From: a virus
Length of the DNA stretch: 31,970 nucleotides
Virus record (IMG/VR): IMGVR_UViG_3300020470_000114
Coordinates: 1 to 31,970 of that record
Strand: one strand, 5' to 3'
The notes under the pieces are model-generated. The model made no database searches, was not told where the DNA came from, and worked only from the letters and a program-made list of their open reading frames with translations. Below, piece after piece: positions 17,584 through 25,791 of this stretch. A program made the translations under genes and the position numbers. Position 1 is the stretch's first letter. Each line of letters opens with the position of its first letter.

Positions 17584-17736
17584 TTAGTTATAAGTCATTG
17601 TACGACCATTTTTAGTTTCGACCACTCTTGGACCTGTAGCTTTAGGTTCATCATTAACACCTAGTTTACTGACAACAGCTTTTGCTGGTTCTGTCTCAGG
17701 TGCTTTTGGTGCTGGATTAGGCTTCTTGGTTGGCAT
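17584..17736 (-). CDS. Small Pro/Lys-rich protein (50 aa) between portal and scaffold genes
   Basis: Encodes MPTKKPNPAPKAPETEPAKA and ends VVETKNGRTMTYN. The start is strongly supported: AACGGAGGAAACTA precedes the ATG, and the ATG lies inside the last 20 bases of the portal gene. The stop is 9 bases before the scaffold start. The composition (Pro, Lys, Ala, Glu) predicts an unstructured peptide. Short genes at this place are frequent in marine T7-like phages; function unknown, possibly head assembly or a minor virion component. Confidence 0.75.
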   Translation of the reverse strand: MPTKKPNPAPKAPETEPAKAVVSKLGVNDEPKATGPRVVETKNGRTMTYN

Positions 17737-19300
17737 TAGTTTCCTCCGTTAGTTGTTGTGCTTGAGCATTATTTTTAGGATCTAATAAAGGTGATCCTAG
17801 AGCAGCAGGTCCGAGATGTTGTATAAGCTGCTGCTGTTGCATCGCTTGCATCTCAGCCTGTATCTCTTCCTGTGTCTTTACTAGGTTAGCAGTATCTATA
17901 CCAATAGAATTTGCTAATCGTTTTATTGCTTCATCTACATTCATGTACTGTCTCATTATATCTGGACCTAAAGCTTGAGCTACTGTGCCGATAAACTCAA
18001 TAAGTTTATTACGATCATTACCTCTACCAAGACCTTGAACACCTGTTACAATTTTAGGTTTCACTAATTTCTCAGGTAACTTAGGAGCTTTACCAGAACG
18101 TACAAGCATATGCATCCTACGTTTTAGATATGGTAGCTGAAACTCTTGTGTCAGTATTGAATAGATACCACCTAAAGAGTTTTCTAGTTCATTAGCCATC
18201 ATGGTAACTTCTGCTGCTGTTACTCTTTCTGCATCTCTTTGAACGGACCTTGCCATAAGGAAGGCATATTCAAGTCTTGATTCAATTCGTTGTATAGCAG
18301 AGAAAGATACTTGGAAGTCTGAACCCTTACCTACTTGCATAACAGAAATATCTGCTGCATTACCTTCTCTTATTGCACCATTAGGAGCTTTAGCTAGTGT
18401 TGCTGCTCTTGTCACACCATTGGGATTAACAAGGAATATAGTCTTAGCTGATGCTGCTGCACCTTCTATGATCGCTTGCATCAAAGCTTCTAAACTAATT
18501 AAGTCTCCTCTATATTCTTCTACATATCCTCTTCCATAATCTTCTCCATCAATTCTTACAAACCTAAGAGTAATCCAGGGTGATACATCTACCTTTGATC
18601 TTCCATCAGTACCTGGTATCTTTTCCCCTTTACATTCTTGATACCATATAAAGTCATCATCAACTCTAGTGATATATGTATATATATCAATATCACTATC
18701 CATTGCCTTCTCATCATAGTTATCTTTCTTCTTAATCTGTTCTAAGAACTCTGATGGCAATGCGTTAGGGTGTATTGATTCCTGTGTAATAATTTCTAAT
18801 ACATTACCAACAGCATCTCTTTTACATACAAACTTTGATAGTGGATATACCTTCAGTCCATCATCGGTGAGATAGAGAAGAACATTTCCTCCAACGATCA
18901 GATGTTTTAATGCTTCAAACATTGCGACTCTATCGTTAGAAACTTCTATCTCATTCATTAAAGCTGTTTCTATTGTTCGCAATCCTTTATCTATTTCTGT
19001 TTCTAATCCTTCCTGTCCTTGTTTTAGCAGTTCAAGACTATCAATACTTAATTTAAAGAAAGCTGTTGATGGAGGAAGCAATGCAAATAAAAGTTTAGAT
19101 GCAAGACTGTTCACACCTCTAGCACCTACAGCTTGGAAAGGAGTTTTTATCTTTGCTCTTGTACCTGTTGTACTCTCAGGGATAAGACTAGGTATGGTTA
19201 GCTTTGATGATTCTTTTGCTTCTCTGTCAAAGGTAGATCTTGCACTTTGTAGTTGTGCATATCTACCAGCAGCAGTTTGTCCTTGTGTTGAATACTCCAT
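17717..19300 (-). CDS. 8: Portal (head-tail connector) protein, gp8-like
   Basis: 527 residues (T7 gp8 536). Signatures of T7-type portals are visible: YAQLQSARSTFDREAKESSK and TIPSLIPES near the N-terminus, then QAVGARGVNSLASKLLFALL and PPSTAFFKLSID ('..GA.g.nsLasKl...LfPp...FF.L' in the family), and a C-terminal Gln-rich helix (AEMQAMQQQQLIQHL). The dodecamer sits at one head vertex, nucleates assembly with the scaffold and docks the terminase and tail. No good Shine-Dalgarno is visible before the ATG; the stop of the 77-residue gene lies one base upstream, so translation is probably coupled. Confidence 0.92.
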   Translation of the reverse strand: MEYSTQGQTAAGRYAQLQSARSTFDREAKESSKLTIPSLIPESTTGTRAKIKTPFQAVGARGVNSLASKLLFALLPPSTAFFKLSIDSLELLKQGQEGLETEIDKGLRTIETALMNEIEVSNDRVAMFEALKHLIVGGNVLLYLTDDGLKVYPLSKFVCKRDAVGNVLEIITQESIHPNALPSEFLEQIKKKDNYDEKAMDSDIDIYTYITRVDDDFIWYQECKGEKIPGTDGRSKVDVSPWITLRFVRIDGEDYGRGYVEEYRGDLISLEALMQAIIEGAAASAKTIFLVNPNGVTRAATLAKAPNGAIREGNAADISVMQVGKGSDFQVSFSAIQRIESRLEYAFLMARSVQRDAERVTAAEVTMMANELENSLGGIYSILTQEFQLPYLKRRMHMLVRSGKAPKLPEKLVKPKIVTGVQGLGRGNDRNKLIEFIGTVAQALGPDIMRQYMNVDEAIKRLANSIGIDTANLVKTQEEIQAEMQAMQQQQLIQHLGPAALGSPLLDPKNNAQAQQLTEETNANQEA

Positions 19301-19301
19301 T

Positions 19302-19535
19302 TTATACAGGGTAATTTAAATTCCCAGATTGTACGCCAGGGTTTAGAGGTATTTGTAGAGATGATGTCCCAAGACGTTTTGGCTTTGGTTTTGTTTTTGT
19401 TTTTAGTTTGGTCTTCGGTTTTGTAGTTGTTCTATCATCACCAATGACAACTTTATCAGCAGTATCTTCGATAGCTGAATCTGCAGGTTCTGCTTTAGGT
19501 AGTGCTGGTGGTTTCGGTGGACTAAACAAACACAT
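19302..19535 (-). CDS. 7.3: Small tail-assembly-like protein, T7 gp7.3 position
   Basis: 77 residues: a Cys- and Pro-containing N-terminus MCLFSPPKPPALPKAEPADS, a very Lys/Thr/Pro-rich middle (TTKPKTKLKTKTKPKPKRLG) and a C-terminus SSLQIPLNPGVQSG. T7 gp7.3, which lies just before the portal gene, is likewise Lys-rich with a Ser-Leu and Gly-rich end. The resemblance in place and composition is good; sequence identity cannot be measured here. GGAGAA lies 8 bases before the ATG. Probably a minor virion or tail-assembly protein. Confidence 0.6.
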   Translation of the reverse strand: MCLFSPPKPPALPKAEPADSAIEDTADKVVIGDDRTTTKPKTKLKTKTKPKPKRLGTSSLQIPLNPGVQSGNLNYPV

Positions 19536-19537
19536 TG

Positions 19538-19741
19538 TTAATTCTCCAAGACTGATTCTGTGAGCATAGTTTCTTTTTGCCTTGCTTGTTGTTCAATAAG
19601 ATAATCGACAACAAACCTTTGCCCTGCTTTATACCATACTTCTCTATCAGATAAAGATAAATCAGGATGACGATGTGGAAAGATTTGATCTAAGGCAAAA
19701 ATCAATTCATCTGTAATAACTGGGAGTTTTTCAGATGACAT
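19538..19741 (-). CDS. Conserved small protein opening the structural operon (67 aa)
   Basis: MSSEKLPVITDELIFALDQI, then FPHRHPDLSLSDREVWYKAG and QRFVVDYLIEQQARQ. The 'FP...P....sdreIwykaGqr.VV.yL' pattern is one I know from small proteins located just ahead of the portal in marine T7-like phages; no function is known. It is the first gene after the terminator that closes the replication operon and sits behind a candidate promoter, so it begins the structural transcript. It is followed after 2 bases by the gp7.3-like gene. Confidence 0.7.
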   Translation of the reverse strand: MSSEKLPVITDELIFALDQIFPHRHPDLSLSDREVWYKAGQRFVVDYLIEQQARQKETMLTESVLEN

Positions 19742-19770
19742 GACTAAAACGATTTATATGTATTGTAGTT

Positions 19771-19781
19771 CACTTTTGATA
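19771..19781 (-). promoter_or_regulatory. Motif TATCAAAAGTG before the structural module
   Basis: Same 11-mer as in the capsid leader (16676-16686), same orientation, 30 bases before the first structural gene. It starts 4 bases downstream of the candidate -10 hexamer TATACT, so it would cover the start site of a host-type promoter, or be a promoter for the phage polymerase. Confidence 0.4.
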
Positions 19782-19785
19782 ATAA

Positions 19786-19814
19786 AGTATAGCAGGTTAA
19801 ATTTTATGTGGTAA
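19786..19814 (-). promoter_or_regulatory. Candidate sigma70 promoter before the structural module
   Basis: On the minus strand TTACCA, 17 bases, TATACT preceded by TGC (extended -10). It lies just downstream of the terminator of the replication operon and about 45 bases before the first structural gene, which is a sensible place for a promoter. Four of six and five of six matches to consensus. Confidence 0.45.
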
Positions 19815-19842
19815 GGTGAATATGCTTATCCAAGCAACTCGG

Positions 19843-19879
19843 AAAAACACTTGCAATGCTACTTGCAGGTGTTTTTTTA
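19843..19879 (-). terminator. Rho-independent-type terminator closing the replication operon
   Basis: An inverted repeat CACYTGCA/TGCARGTG flanked by A-run and T-run overlaps the exonuclease stop codon. In the minus sense the stem has one C-A mismatch and is followed by TTTTT; in the plus sense it has a G-U pair and a seven-T run, so it may work in both directions. It separates the replication genes from the structural genes. Confidence 0.7.
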
Positions 19880-20608
19880 TGGAGTCCAAAGAGATATTTC
19901 TCCTGTATTGTAATCAAAATCTCCATCTCTCAGTATTCTTGCAAGCTGTGCATTAAGAACAGCATCAGCAAAGTTATATTTCTTTTTTTCATAAGCAGCT
20001 ACTACCTTTTCCCACATCTGCTCAAGTGTTTTAGCTTCTCCTAATATTTTCTCTGCTGTTACTGGTCCTACTTTATCTATACCAAAGTAGTTATCTGTAC
20101 TGTCTCCTGTAAGAGCTTGTATCATCCAATGTCTATCAGCTTTACGTTTAGTTATTAGTTCTAAATCATCACCTGCCAGTAGGGTACAAGGTACAGATCT
20201 CATATCTTTATCGACTGAAACTATTATTGGGTTGTCGTATTGTTTAGATGTTGCAAGCAAAGCCATAACATCATCACCTTCAAGCCCATCAAAACTTTTT
20301 GATTCATATCTTTCTCTTACCTGTTCAATAATCTTACCAAGACCAAGAGGTTTTCTTTTGTTTTTTCTATTGGCTTTGTATTCTGGATAGATCGTATGTC
20401 TAAATGTTGGATATTGGGTAAAACACATGACAACATCTTTATCATTTTCAGCAATAGTTTGATAGTAAGAGACTCTACCATCTATCATTTCATGGACATC
20501 TCTTTCATCAGCATGAAGAGTATGTAAGTTATCATTCCACTTGATGTCTTGTTCACAAGCACAGCATGAGGAATAGATAAGCCAATCAGCGTCAATTAAT
20601 AAAGTCAT
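19877..20608 (-). CDS. 6: 5'-3' exonuclease (T7 gp6-like)
   Basis: 243 residues of the FEN/5'-nuclease superfamily. Metal-binding acidic residues are in place: D6 and D8 (LIDADWLIY), EGDD at 110-113, DKDM at 133-136 and TGDSTDN at 167-173, followed by the helix-hairpin-helix GIDKVGPVTAEKIL. The helical-arch basic stretch YKANRKNKRK lies at 77-86. In T7 the enzyme removes RNA primers and degrades host DNA for nucleotides. The start overlaps the primase-helicase stop by one base (TAATG), so the DNA polymerase gene that stands between these two in T7 is not there. The stop codon is inside the terminator hairpin. Confidence 0.9.
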   Translation of the reverse strand: MTLLIDADWLIYSSCCACEQDIKWNDNLHTLHADERDVHEMIDGRVSYYQTIAENDKDVVMCFTQYPTFRHTIYPEYKANRKNKRKPLGLGKIIEQVRERYESKSFDGLEGDDVMALLATSKQYDNPIIVSVDKDMRSVPCTLLAGDDLELITKRKADRHWMIQALTGDSTDNYFGIDKVGPVTAEKILGEAKTLEQMWEKVVAAYEKKKYNFADAVLNAQLARILRDGDFDYNTGEISLWTP

Positions 20609-22215
20609 TAGTTCCCGAAGTAAGTGGACATAGGTACTACAAGTCTTCCTGTCTTTTCGTCATACAATAATTTATCTACTGGTCCTGTCATTCCTGTGTG
20701 TCTATTCTTCAATACTCTTAACTGTAACTCTGCTCTCTCTGCATAACTTTCCGACTGCTGATTTCTTTCGGCACTAATACAAAGATCTGATAGCTGCAAT
20801 ATTCCAGAACTTCCTCTCAAATCAGAGGTACTTACAGTTTGTCCTTGTTCGTGCGAAAGTCCAGGAGGTCTTCTTAAATGACTGACAAGAATTAAACCTA
20901 TACCAGTAGATTCAACGACCTGTCTTAATTTTGTACACGCAATATCAATAGCACGTCTTTCATCTACATTATCTATACCAGAAACTACTATTGTCAGATG
21001 ATCTAGTATCACTACGTCTACACCTTCTGCTGTTGCAAGGTAGGTGATCTGTTCTATTAACCTGTCAGGGTCCATAGATCCAAAGTGATCATATAAGAAT
21101 AGTTTTTCTGTACCAAACAACCTGTCAAAAGATTGTTTCAATCCTTCTGTTTCTTCTAAATTCTCTTCAAGATGTAAAGGTCTATTCATTTCTACACCAA
21201 GTATTCCTTGCATTGTTCTTTGTACACTTTCTTCAAGAGCTATATAACCAACTGTTAATTTGTTTTTAAGAAAGTGATGTGCTAATTCTCTACAGATAGT
21301 TGACTTACCTGTACCACTACCTGCTGCTATTGTTATCATCTGGCTTTTACGAAAGCCTTTTGTAAACTGATCTAACATCGGGTAAGGGAAAGGACAAACA
21401 CTACTTGTACCTTTCTTTGTTAATTCTTCCCAAAGGTTAGAGGCATTAAGTATTCCATCTGGTCTAACAGGTGTTGCTTTCCATAAAAGATCTCTAAGTT
21501 CTTCCCCTTCTCCTGAGATGAGCATTTCATTAGCATCTTTTCTTGGGAGTCTACATATAGCTGCCTTACCAGGAGGTAAGATTTTAATTGCTTTTTCGGC
21601 AGCAGCCATGCCAGGCTCGTCACTGTCAAAACAGAGAACTATTCGTACAAATTGGGATAACCATTTTAAATTTGCAGCTATATATTTGTTAGCCGACTGT
21701 GATCCCGAAGGCAAACTTACTACAGGATATTTATTACCTTGCACTTGTGAGACAGACATACAATCTATCTCCCCTTCTGTGATGGTAACGAACATATTAC
21801 CTGTATTATGTTGACGCCATAATCGTTGACCCCATAGTTGTAGATCGCTGACATCTCCTAGCCAAATAAATTTTTTGTTTTGAAATCTTATATGTTGTGC
21901 TGATTGTCTACCTAACTTGTCTTCATAGGTAGCAACTTGTACTGGCTGCCCATTATGTTCTGAGATTCCATAGTTAAATAGTTCACAAGTTTCTTGTGTG
22001 ATATTACGTTTAGGTAATGCTTTTGGGTTGACAAATTTAAGTAATGGTTTCTTCACTGGTTTAACAAAAGACTTTCTGGGTTTATCTTTTTCTGGTTGCT
22101 GCGTGTAGCCACAACCAAAACAGTAACCATGACCATCATCATAGATGGCAAGGTTGTCCTTACTACCACACTCAGGGCATGGTTCTTTCCTTACATAATT
22201 GCTGCTGCTCTTCAT
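20608..22215 (-). CDS. 4: Primase-helicase (T7 gp4-like)
   Basis: 535 residues from the chosen start at 22215 (MKSSSNYVRKEPCPECG). A zinc ribbon uses C13, C16, C32 and C35. The TOPRIM primase core has TEGEID (146-151) and CFDSDEP (195-201). The RecA-type helicase has Walker A AGSGTGKST (298-306), Walker B VVILDHL (about 401-407), SHLRRP (445-450) and RGSSGILQLSD (467-477). An upstream ATG at 22278 would add 21 residues lying entirely in the endonuclease reading frame; T7 gp4 has its zinc site near the N-terminus, so I prefer 22215. Even so the gene overlaps the endonuclease by 44 bases. It unwinds DNA and makes primers at the fork. Confidence 0.92.
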   Translation of the reverse strand: MKSSSNYVRKEPCPECGSKDNLAIYDDGHGYCFGCGYTQQPEKDKPRKSFVKPVKKPLLKFVNPKALPKRNITQETCELFNYGISEHNGQPVQVATYEDKLGRQSAQHIRFQNKKFIWLGDVSDLQLWGQRLWRQHNTGNMFVTITEGEIDCMSVSQVQGNKYPVVSLPSGSQSANKYIAANLKWLSQFVRIVLCFDSDEPGMAAAEKAIKILPPGKAAICRLPRKDANEMLISGEGEELRDLLWKATPVRPDGILNASNLWEELTKKGTSSVCPFPYPMLDQFTKGFRKSQMITIAAGSGTGKSTICRELAHHFLKNKLTVGYIALEESVQRTMQGILGVEMNRPLHLEENLEETEGLKQSFDRLFGTEKLFLYDHFGSMDPDRLIEQITYLATAEGVDVVILDHLTIVVSGIDNVDERRAIDIACTKLRQVVESTGIGLILVSHLRRPPGLSHEQGQTVSTSDLRGSSGILQLSDLCISAERNQQSESYAERAELQLRVLKNRHTGMTGPVDKLLYDEKTGRLVVPMSTYFGN

Positions 22216-22636
22216 ACCAATCTCTAGGAATAGAGCCATGACTCCAGAGAAAACCATGCTTAGTTGCCCAAGCACCATAGGTTAAACTTCTTTTGCCACG
22301 ACTCAGTTTTGCTTTACTGTTTTGAAAACAGAATCGTATATCTAATTCGGGTCGTTGCGTCTTAATCGCAATATGTTTTCTTCTGTCTTCTTTCGAGAAG
22401 AAGCCCTTAGTTTCAATACAGATGCCGTTGTTAAGGATGAAATCAGGCTTATAAACGCAACTGATTTGGTAGCTAACATCAAGTGTTTCATAAGTATAAG
22501 GAACTTTATTTGCTTGTAATGTAGCTGCTATCGCAGCTTCAAACTTGCTTCTAAAACTCGTCTGCCCCGACTGTTTCAAACCCTGCCTTCTTCTTGGGTT
22601 TCTCTTCTGCGACTGCTTCCTCGGTTTCAAAGCCAT
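22172..22636 (-). CDS. 3: Endonuclease I (Holliday junction resolvase, T7 gp3-like)
   Basis: 154 residues (T7 149). Catalytic residues align by eye with T7: E33 (SFRSKFE), E50 (YTYETLD), D65 (YKPDFIL), and E75/K77 (GICIETKG), followed by RRKHIAIKTQRPELDIRFCF, very close to T7. It resolves branched DNA and cuts host DNA. The ATG start at 22636 lies 86 bases inside the SSB gene in another frame and gives a basic tail KPRKQSQKRNPRRRQ. An internal TTG (codon 20, behind GGCAGGG) is an alternative start that would remove most of this tail while keeping all catalytic residues. Confidence 0.9.
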   Translation of the reverse strand: MALKPRKQSQKRNPRRRQGLKQSGQTSFRSKFEAAIAATLQANKVPYTYETLDVSYQISCVYKPDFILNNGICIETKGFFSKEDRRKHIAIKTQRPELDIRFCFQNSKAKLSRGKRSLTYGAWATKHGFLWSHGSIPRDWYEEQQQLCKERTMP

Positions 22637-23174
22637 AGCCTACTGCTGTTTTAGTGTACTCGACATGATTATGAATAATCACAGCTTCTGGTTGAATCTT
22701 AATACCAACTCCAAAGCTAGGATTTTCCCAACCACTACATCTCATGTTGACTTGACCTGTAGTACCTGGGCCACACTTGTTTACCTTTTCCTTCTGCTCT
22801 TCTGACATAGGAGAACCATCGGCATTGAATAGAACAGGTGGTCTTTGTTTCCATTGAGTGCCGTCTGCTCTTACTCCACCACCTTTCATTTTGGTTTTTA
22901 CTCTAAAGTATTGTTTGCCATCAATCTCTTCAAAACCAAAAGGTAGCTGTGCAAGCTTGTACTTTTTATTTGGGTTTGCAATCTTTAGTTGGGTCTTCCA
23001 TCTTTCTAGTAGACCACTAAGTTGTTCTTCTATCTCTTGAGATTTCTCTGGCTCAATAAGACATTCAACCTGCCATATACCAGAGGCATCAAACTTAGTA
23101 TCAGGTTCTACTAACCATGCAAATTGAAATAGACATACTGGTGTTGTAATGTTTAAAATTTCTGATTTAATCAT
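22551..23174 (-). CDS. 2.5: Single-stranded DNA-binding protein (T7 gp2.5-like)
   Basis: 207 residues (T7 232). Internal signatures of the phage gp2.5 OB-fold family include FQFAWLVEPD near the N-terminus and a GVGIKIQPEAVIIH segment before the tail. The C-terminus is acidic and ends in an aromatic residue (FETVGADEF), the feature by which gp2.5 contacts the replication proteins in T7. It is the first gene after the RNA polymerase, then endonuclease I and primase-helicase follow, the T7 order (2.5-3-4). Its last 86 bases double as the start of the endonuclease gene. Confidence 0.88.
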   Translation of the reverse strand: MIKSEILNITTPVCLFQFAWLVEPDTKFDASGIWQVECLIEPEKSQEIEEQLSGLLERWKTQLKIANPNKKYKLAQLPFGFEEIDGKQYFRVKTKMKGGGVRADGTQWKQRPPVLFNADGSPMSEEQKEKVNKCGPGTTGQVNMRCSGWENPSFGVGIKIQPEAVIIHNHVEYTKTAVGYGFETEEAVAEEKPKKKAGFETVGADEF

Positions 23175-23183
23175 TTGGAAATT

Positions 23184-23258
23184 TCAGTTAGAGTTTTCTT
23201 TTAAATGCATCCATGTTGGATGTATCTCTGATCGTATCGTACTTTGTCCATCTGTCAT
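23184..23258 (-). CDS. Possible 24-residue peptide between RNA polymerase and SSB
   Basis: The frame reads MTDGQSTIRSEIHPTWMHLK and four more residues. It starts 9 bases after the RNA polymerase stop and ends 9 bases before the SSB start, fitting neatly in the gap, but no Shine-Dalgarno is visible and the composition is not distinctive. A CATCC/GGATG mini-hairpin lies within it. The gap may equally be a leader for the SSB gene. Confidence 0.25.
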   Translation of the reverse strand: MTDGQSTIRSEIHPTWMHLKENSN

Positions 23259-23267
23259 CTTTTATTG

Positions 23268-25661
23268 TTAACTAAACACATATGGTGCTAACAAAACTTC
23301 ACAGATATTAAAATCACCTAGATCTGGTGGTGTTGGTAATTTATTTGGTTTATCTAACTGCTGTACTGATTGATCATATAAATTATCAAGAATATTATCG
23401 GTGTACATTTCAACAAAAGATTCTTTCACACAAGAAATAAATTCTTCTATATCAGCAGCAGTCGAACCGAAACAATCATGGATGGTTGTAAAATTACTAA
23501 GACCTTTTTGTTTACTTTTTTGTAATGCTAAATGTACATTAGCAGCATCTAAACTATGAACAAAATTAGCAGCAAAAGATTGATTTGTCTTTCTTCTGTC
23601 GATCTCTTCTGTGTTAGTAGTAAGTGACAACTTTACAGTGCTAGTCCCTATCTTAGTCTTTATTTGTTTACTATTAAGCCTGAAATAATTCTGATTAATA
23701 TAAAACTTAGATGGTGTATTCCACTTCATAACTTTATTCTCATTACTAAAACATTTAGCAACGTCTGTTAAATATTGCATTACTATTGCAGACTTAGGAC
23801 AAACTTTATTAACAATAGATATTATTTTTTTAGCAAGAAAATAGTTATGACTGAAGCTATCTTTTTCCCAGGACAAATCTAAATTGTATTTATATATGTA
23901 ATCTTTTATTGCATTACTTATACCGAACAAAGTTCCACTATAAGGAATCATCATTATTGGTTTCTTTACCATCCTTCTAGTTATAAGATTTGCATGGGAA
24001 TACCAATCTATTGCTAACTGTTCATCACCCATTGCTAATTCTTCTATAAGTTCTGTTCTTACTTCATCGTATAAATCTTGTATGCCATCAAAGTTAATAA
24101 GATTTACTTTAGCTGCAAGATCATCATCACAAGTCATAGCTGCAAAGTGTTGATAGCCATTGTTACTACCATCAAGTAAGACAGGATGTTTACTTATATA
24201 CCCATAACCTTCATTCATAAACTTATGCCATTCAAAACACCAGGCAAGAAATTGGAAAGGTTCTTCTGCTTTACCCCATAGGTTGATAGTCGATTCTGGA
24301 TTAGTTGCTATTTGATTTGCTAATACTGCACCTTCAGTATTAGACCATTCAATACGTTCTTCATAGCTACACTTACTCATTCCCCAATGATTAGCACCTG
24401 CTATACCTAACCAATCCTTAGCCTTTTCATTCTTTACAGGCTTGCCTTCAGCAAATCTATGCAAGGCCCTAGCAAGATCATTACCTTGCGGATTAAAGGT
24501 AGCTGCTACTGGATAGATACGACCTGTAAAGTCTGCCTGATAAACGTGGTAAAAGGTTTCGTCTTTGTAATATAAAGCTGTATCTAATAAAGATAGGCAT
24601 TGAAATCTTTTAGCTCGGTCATGGGCATTTTGGTCGTGGATAATACTAGCTTCTTTTCTATACTTAAGTCTTGCATCTTCGTTCGTATCTATATCATGTG
24701 GTTTAGGCGGTAAAGGTAATGTTTCAGCATCAATCAAACAACCTATTTCTATACCTCTATCCCAACAGCTTTGAGCAATATCAAGAATATCTTGATTTAC
24801 TTCCCACTTCGTATCCTGTAGAGAATTTAGGGCTTGAAAAAATGCTATTGGTTTTCTTTCTTCTACTTCTCTGGCGTAGTCAAGATCTTTAGATTTAATA
24901 GCTTTAACGTGTCTTAATCTTTTAGTATAGAAACCACCATCAGTAACACTTATCCAATCTCTAGGCTTCTCCAGACAGGGCATATAGATAGGATAGGCAG
25001 CTAGCCTATTGCTTCTCTGTCTTTTTATCCATGCCATAGCCCCCTCAGTAAAATCAATATAGGCTTTTGTTTTATTGTTATATCCCCTAGTAGATAACTT
25101 GATCATTCCAACAGAATGAATCATTAGATCAATAAGTTTCATTCCAATTCGTAACTTATCTTCCTTGGCCCATGATTGAAAAGCAAAACCTTTCTTTCTC
25201 ATGTGACCCATCATCATATTTCTTCTGTATCTTGGGTGAGTTGTATCAGTTATATGTTTTCTTACAGCAGTAAAATGTTTCTCATCTTCCTGTTCAAAGA
25301 CACTAAATCTAAGTTCATCTTCTAGCAGATGACCTATTTGTAAGGCTGTTTGAGTGGCCGTCTTTACTTGTGAAGCACAATCTATTATCGCCTTAAAAGC
25401 AATGAAGCTAACAACGTCTATATCTGGGAACTGAGATAATTTAACAGCAGCTATTGCCTTTGGTCCTGGTGTACCTCTCCAAGACCTATCAATAAACTGC
25501 TGTATCTTTTCTGATAAAGGTAATAGACCTGCAATGATCATGCTCCTGGCATAATCATTCTCAGATTCTTTTCCCCTAGATATATTTAGTTGAACTTTTC
25601 TCTGTCGTAAGTCGTAACCACGACCACACATTTCCTGTTCTACTTGTTGTTGTTTACTCAT
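23268..25661 (-). CDS. 1: Single-subunit DNA-directed RNA polymerase (T7 gp1-like)
   Basis: 797 residues (T7 883). All key motifs are present: DFTGR (377-381, T7 DWRGR), LLDGSNNGYQHFAA with metal aspartate D497, the R562-xxx-K566-xxxxxxx-Y574 pattern of motif B (RRMVKKPIMMIPYSG) and HDCF with the second metal aspartate D729. It would transcribe the replication and structural genes from phage promoters. The shorter length is mainly in the N-terminal region. The start overlaps the end of the 45-residue gene by 8 bases, so synthesis is coupled to the early operon. No standard T7 promoter is visible in the window, so its promoter specificity has diverged. Confidence 0.95.
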   Translation of the reverse strand: MSKQQQVEQEMCGRGYDLRQRKVQLNISRGKESENDYARSMIIAGLLPLSEKIQQFIDRSWRGTPGPKAIAAVKLSQFPDIDVVSFIAFKAIIDCASQVKTATQTALQIGHLLEDELRFSVFEQEDEKHFTAVRKHITDTTHPRYRRNMMMGHMRKKGFAFQSWAKEDKLRIGMKLIDLMIHSVGMIKLSTRGYNNKTKAYIDFTEGAMAWIKRQRSNRLAAYPIYMPCLEKPRDWISVTDGGFYTKRLRHVKAIKSKDLDYAREVEERKPIAFFQALNSLQDTKWEVNQDILDIAQSCWDRGIEIGCLIDAETLPLPPKPHDIDTNEDARLKYRKEASIIHDQNAHDRAKRFQCLSLLDTALYYKDETFYHVYQADFTGRIYPVAATFNPQGNDLARALHRFAEGKPVKNEKAKDWLGIAGANHWGMSKCSYEERIEWSNTEGAVLANQIATNPESTINLWGKAEEPFQFLAWCFEWHKFMNEGYGYISKHPVLLDGSNNGYQHFAAMTCDDDLAAKVNLINFDGIQDLYDEVRTELIEELAMGDEQLAIDWYSHANLITRRMVKKPIMMIPYSGTLFGISNAIKDYIYKYNLDLSWEKDSFSHNYFLAKKIISIVNKVCPKSAIVMQYLTDVAKCFSNENKVMKWNTPSKFYINQNYFRLNSKQIKTKIGTSTVKLSLTTNTEEIDRRKTNQSFAANFVHSLDAANVHLALQKSKQKGLSNFTTIHDCFGSTAADIEEFISCVKESFVEMYTDNILDNLYDQSVQQLDKPNKLPTPPDLGDFNICEVLLAPYVFS

Positions 25662-25791
25662 ATTTCAACAACTTCCAATTGCGAATCAATAAATGTAGCT
25701 CATCAATTCTTTCTTCTGCATACTTAATACGTTCATCAATCGCCTTATTGCGATCATATCTGTATTTAGTTAAGTTAACGATTTCACCCAT
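25654..25791 (-). CDS. Small charged helical protein (45 aa) overlapping RNA polymerase start
   Basis: MGEIVNLTKYRYDRNKAIDE continues as RIKYAEERIDELHLLIRNWK, one long amphipathic, highly charged helix, perhaps a coiled coil. Its ATG lies inside the end of the zinc-ribbon gene (8-base overlap) and its end overlaps the RNA polymerase start by 8 bases. This double overlap is strong support that it is translated. Position right before the polymerase hints at a regulator or partner, but nothing in the sequence shows this. Confidence 0.7.
   Translation of the reverse strand: MGEIVNLTKYRYDRNKAIDERIKYAEERIDELHLLIRNWKLLKYE

Noticed and set aside
22216-22278. Upstream ATG for the primase-helicase (21 extra residues)
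   Set aside because: Extra residues are hydrophobic and fully inside the endonuclease frame; zinc ribbon should be near the N-terminus.
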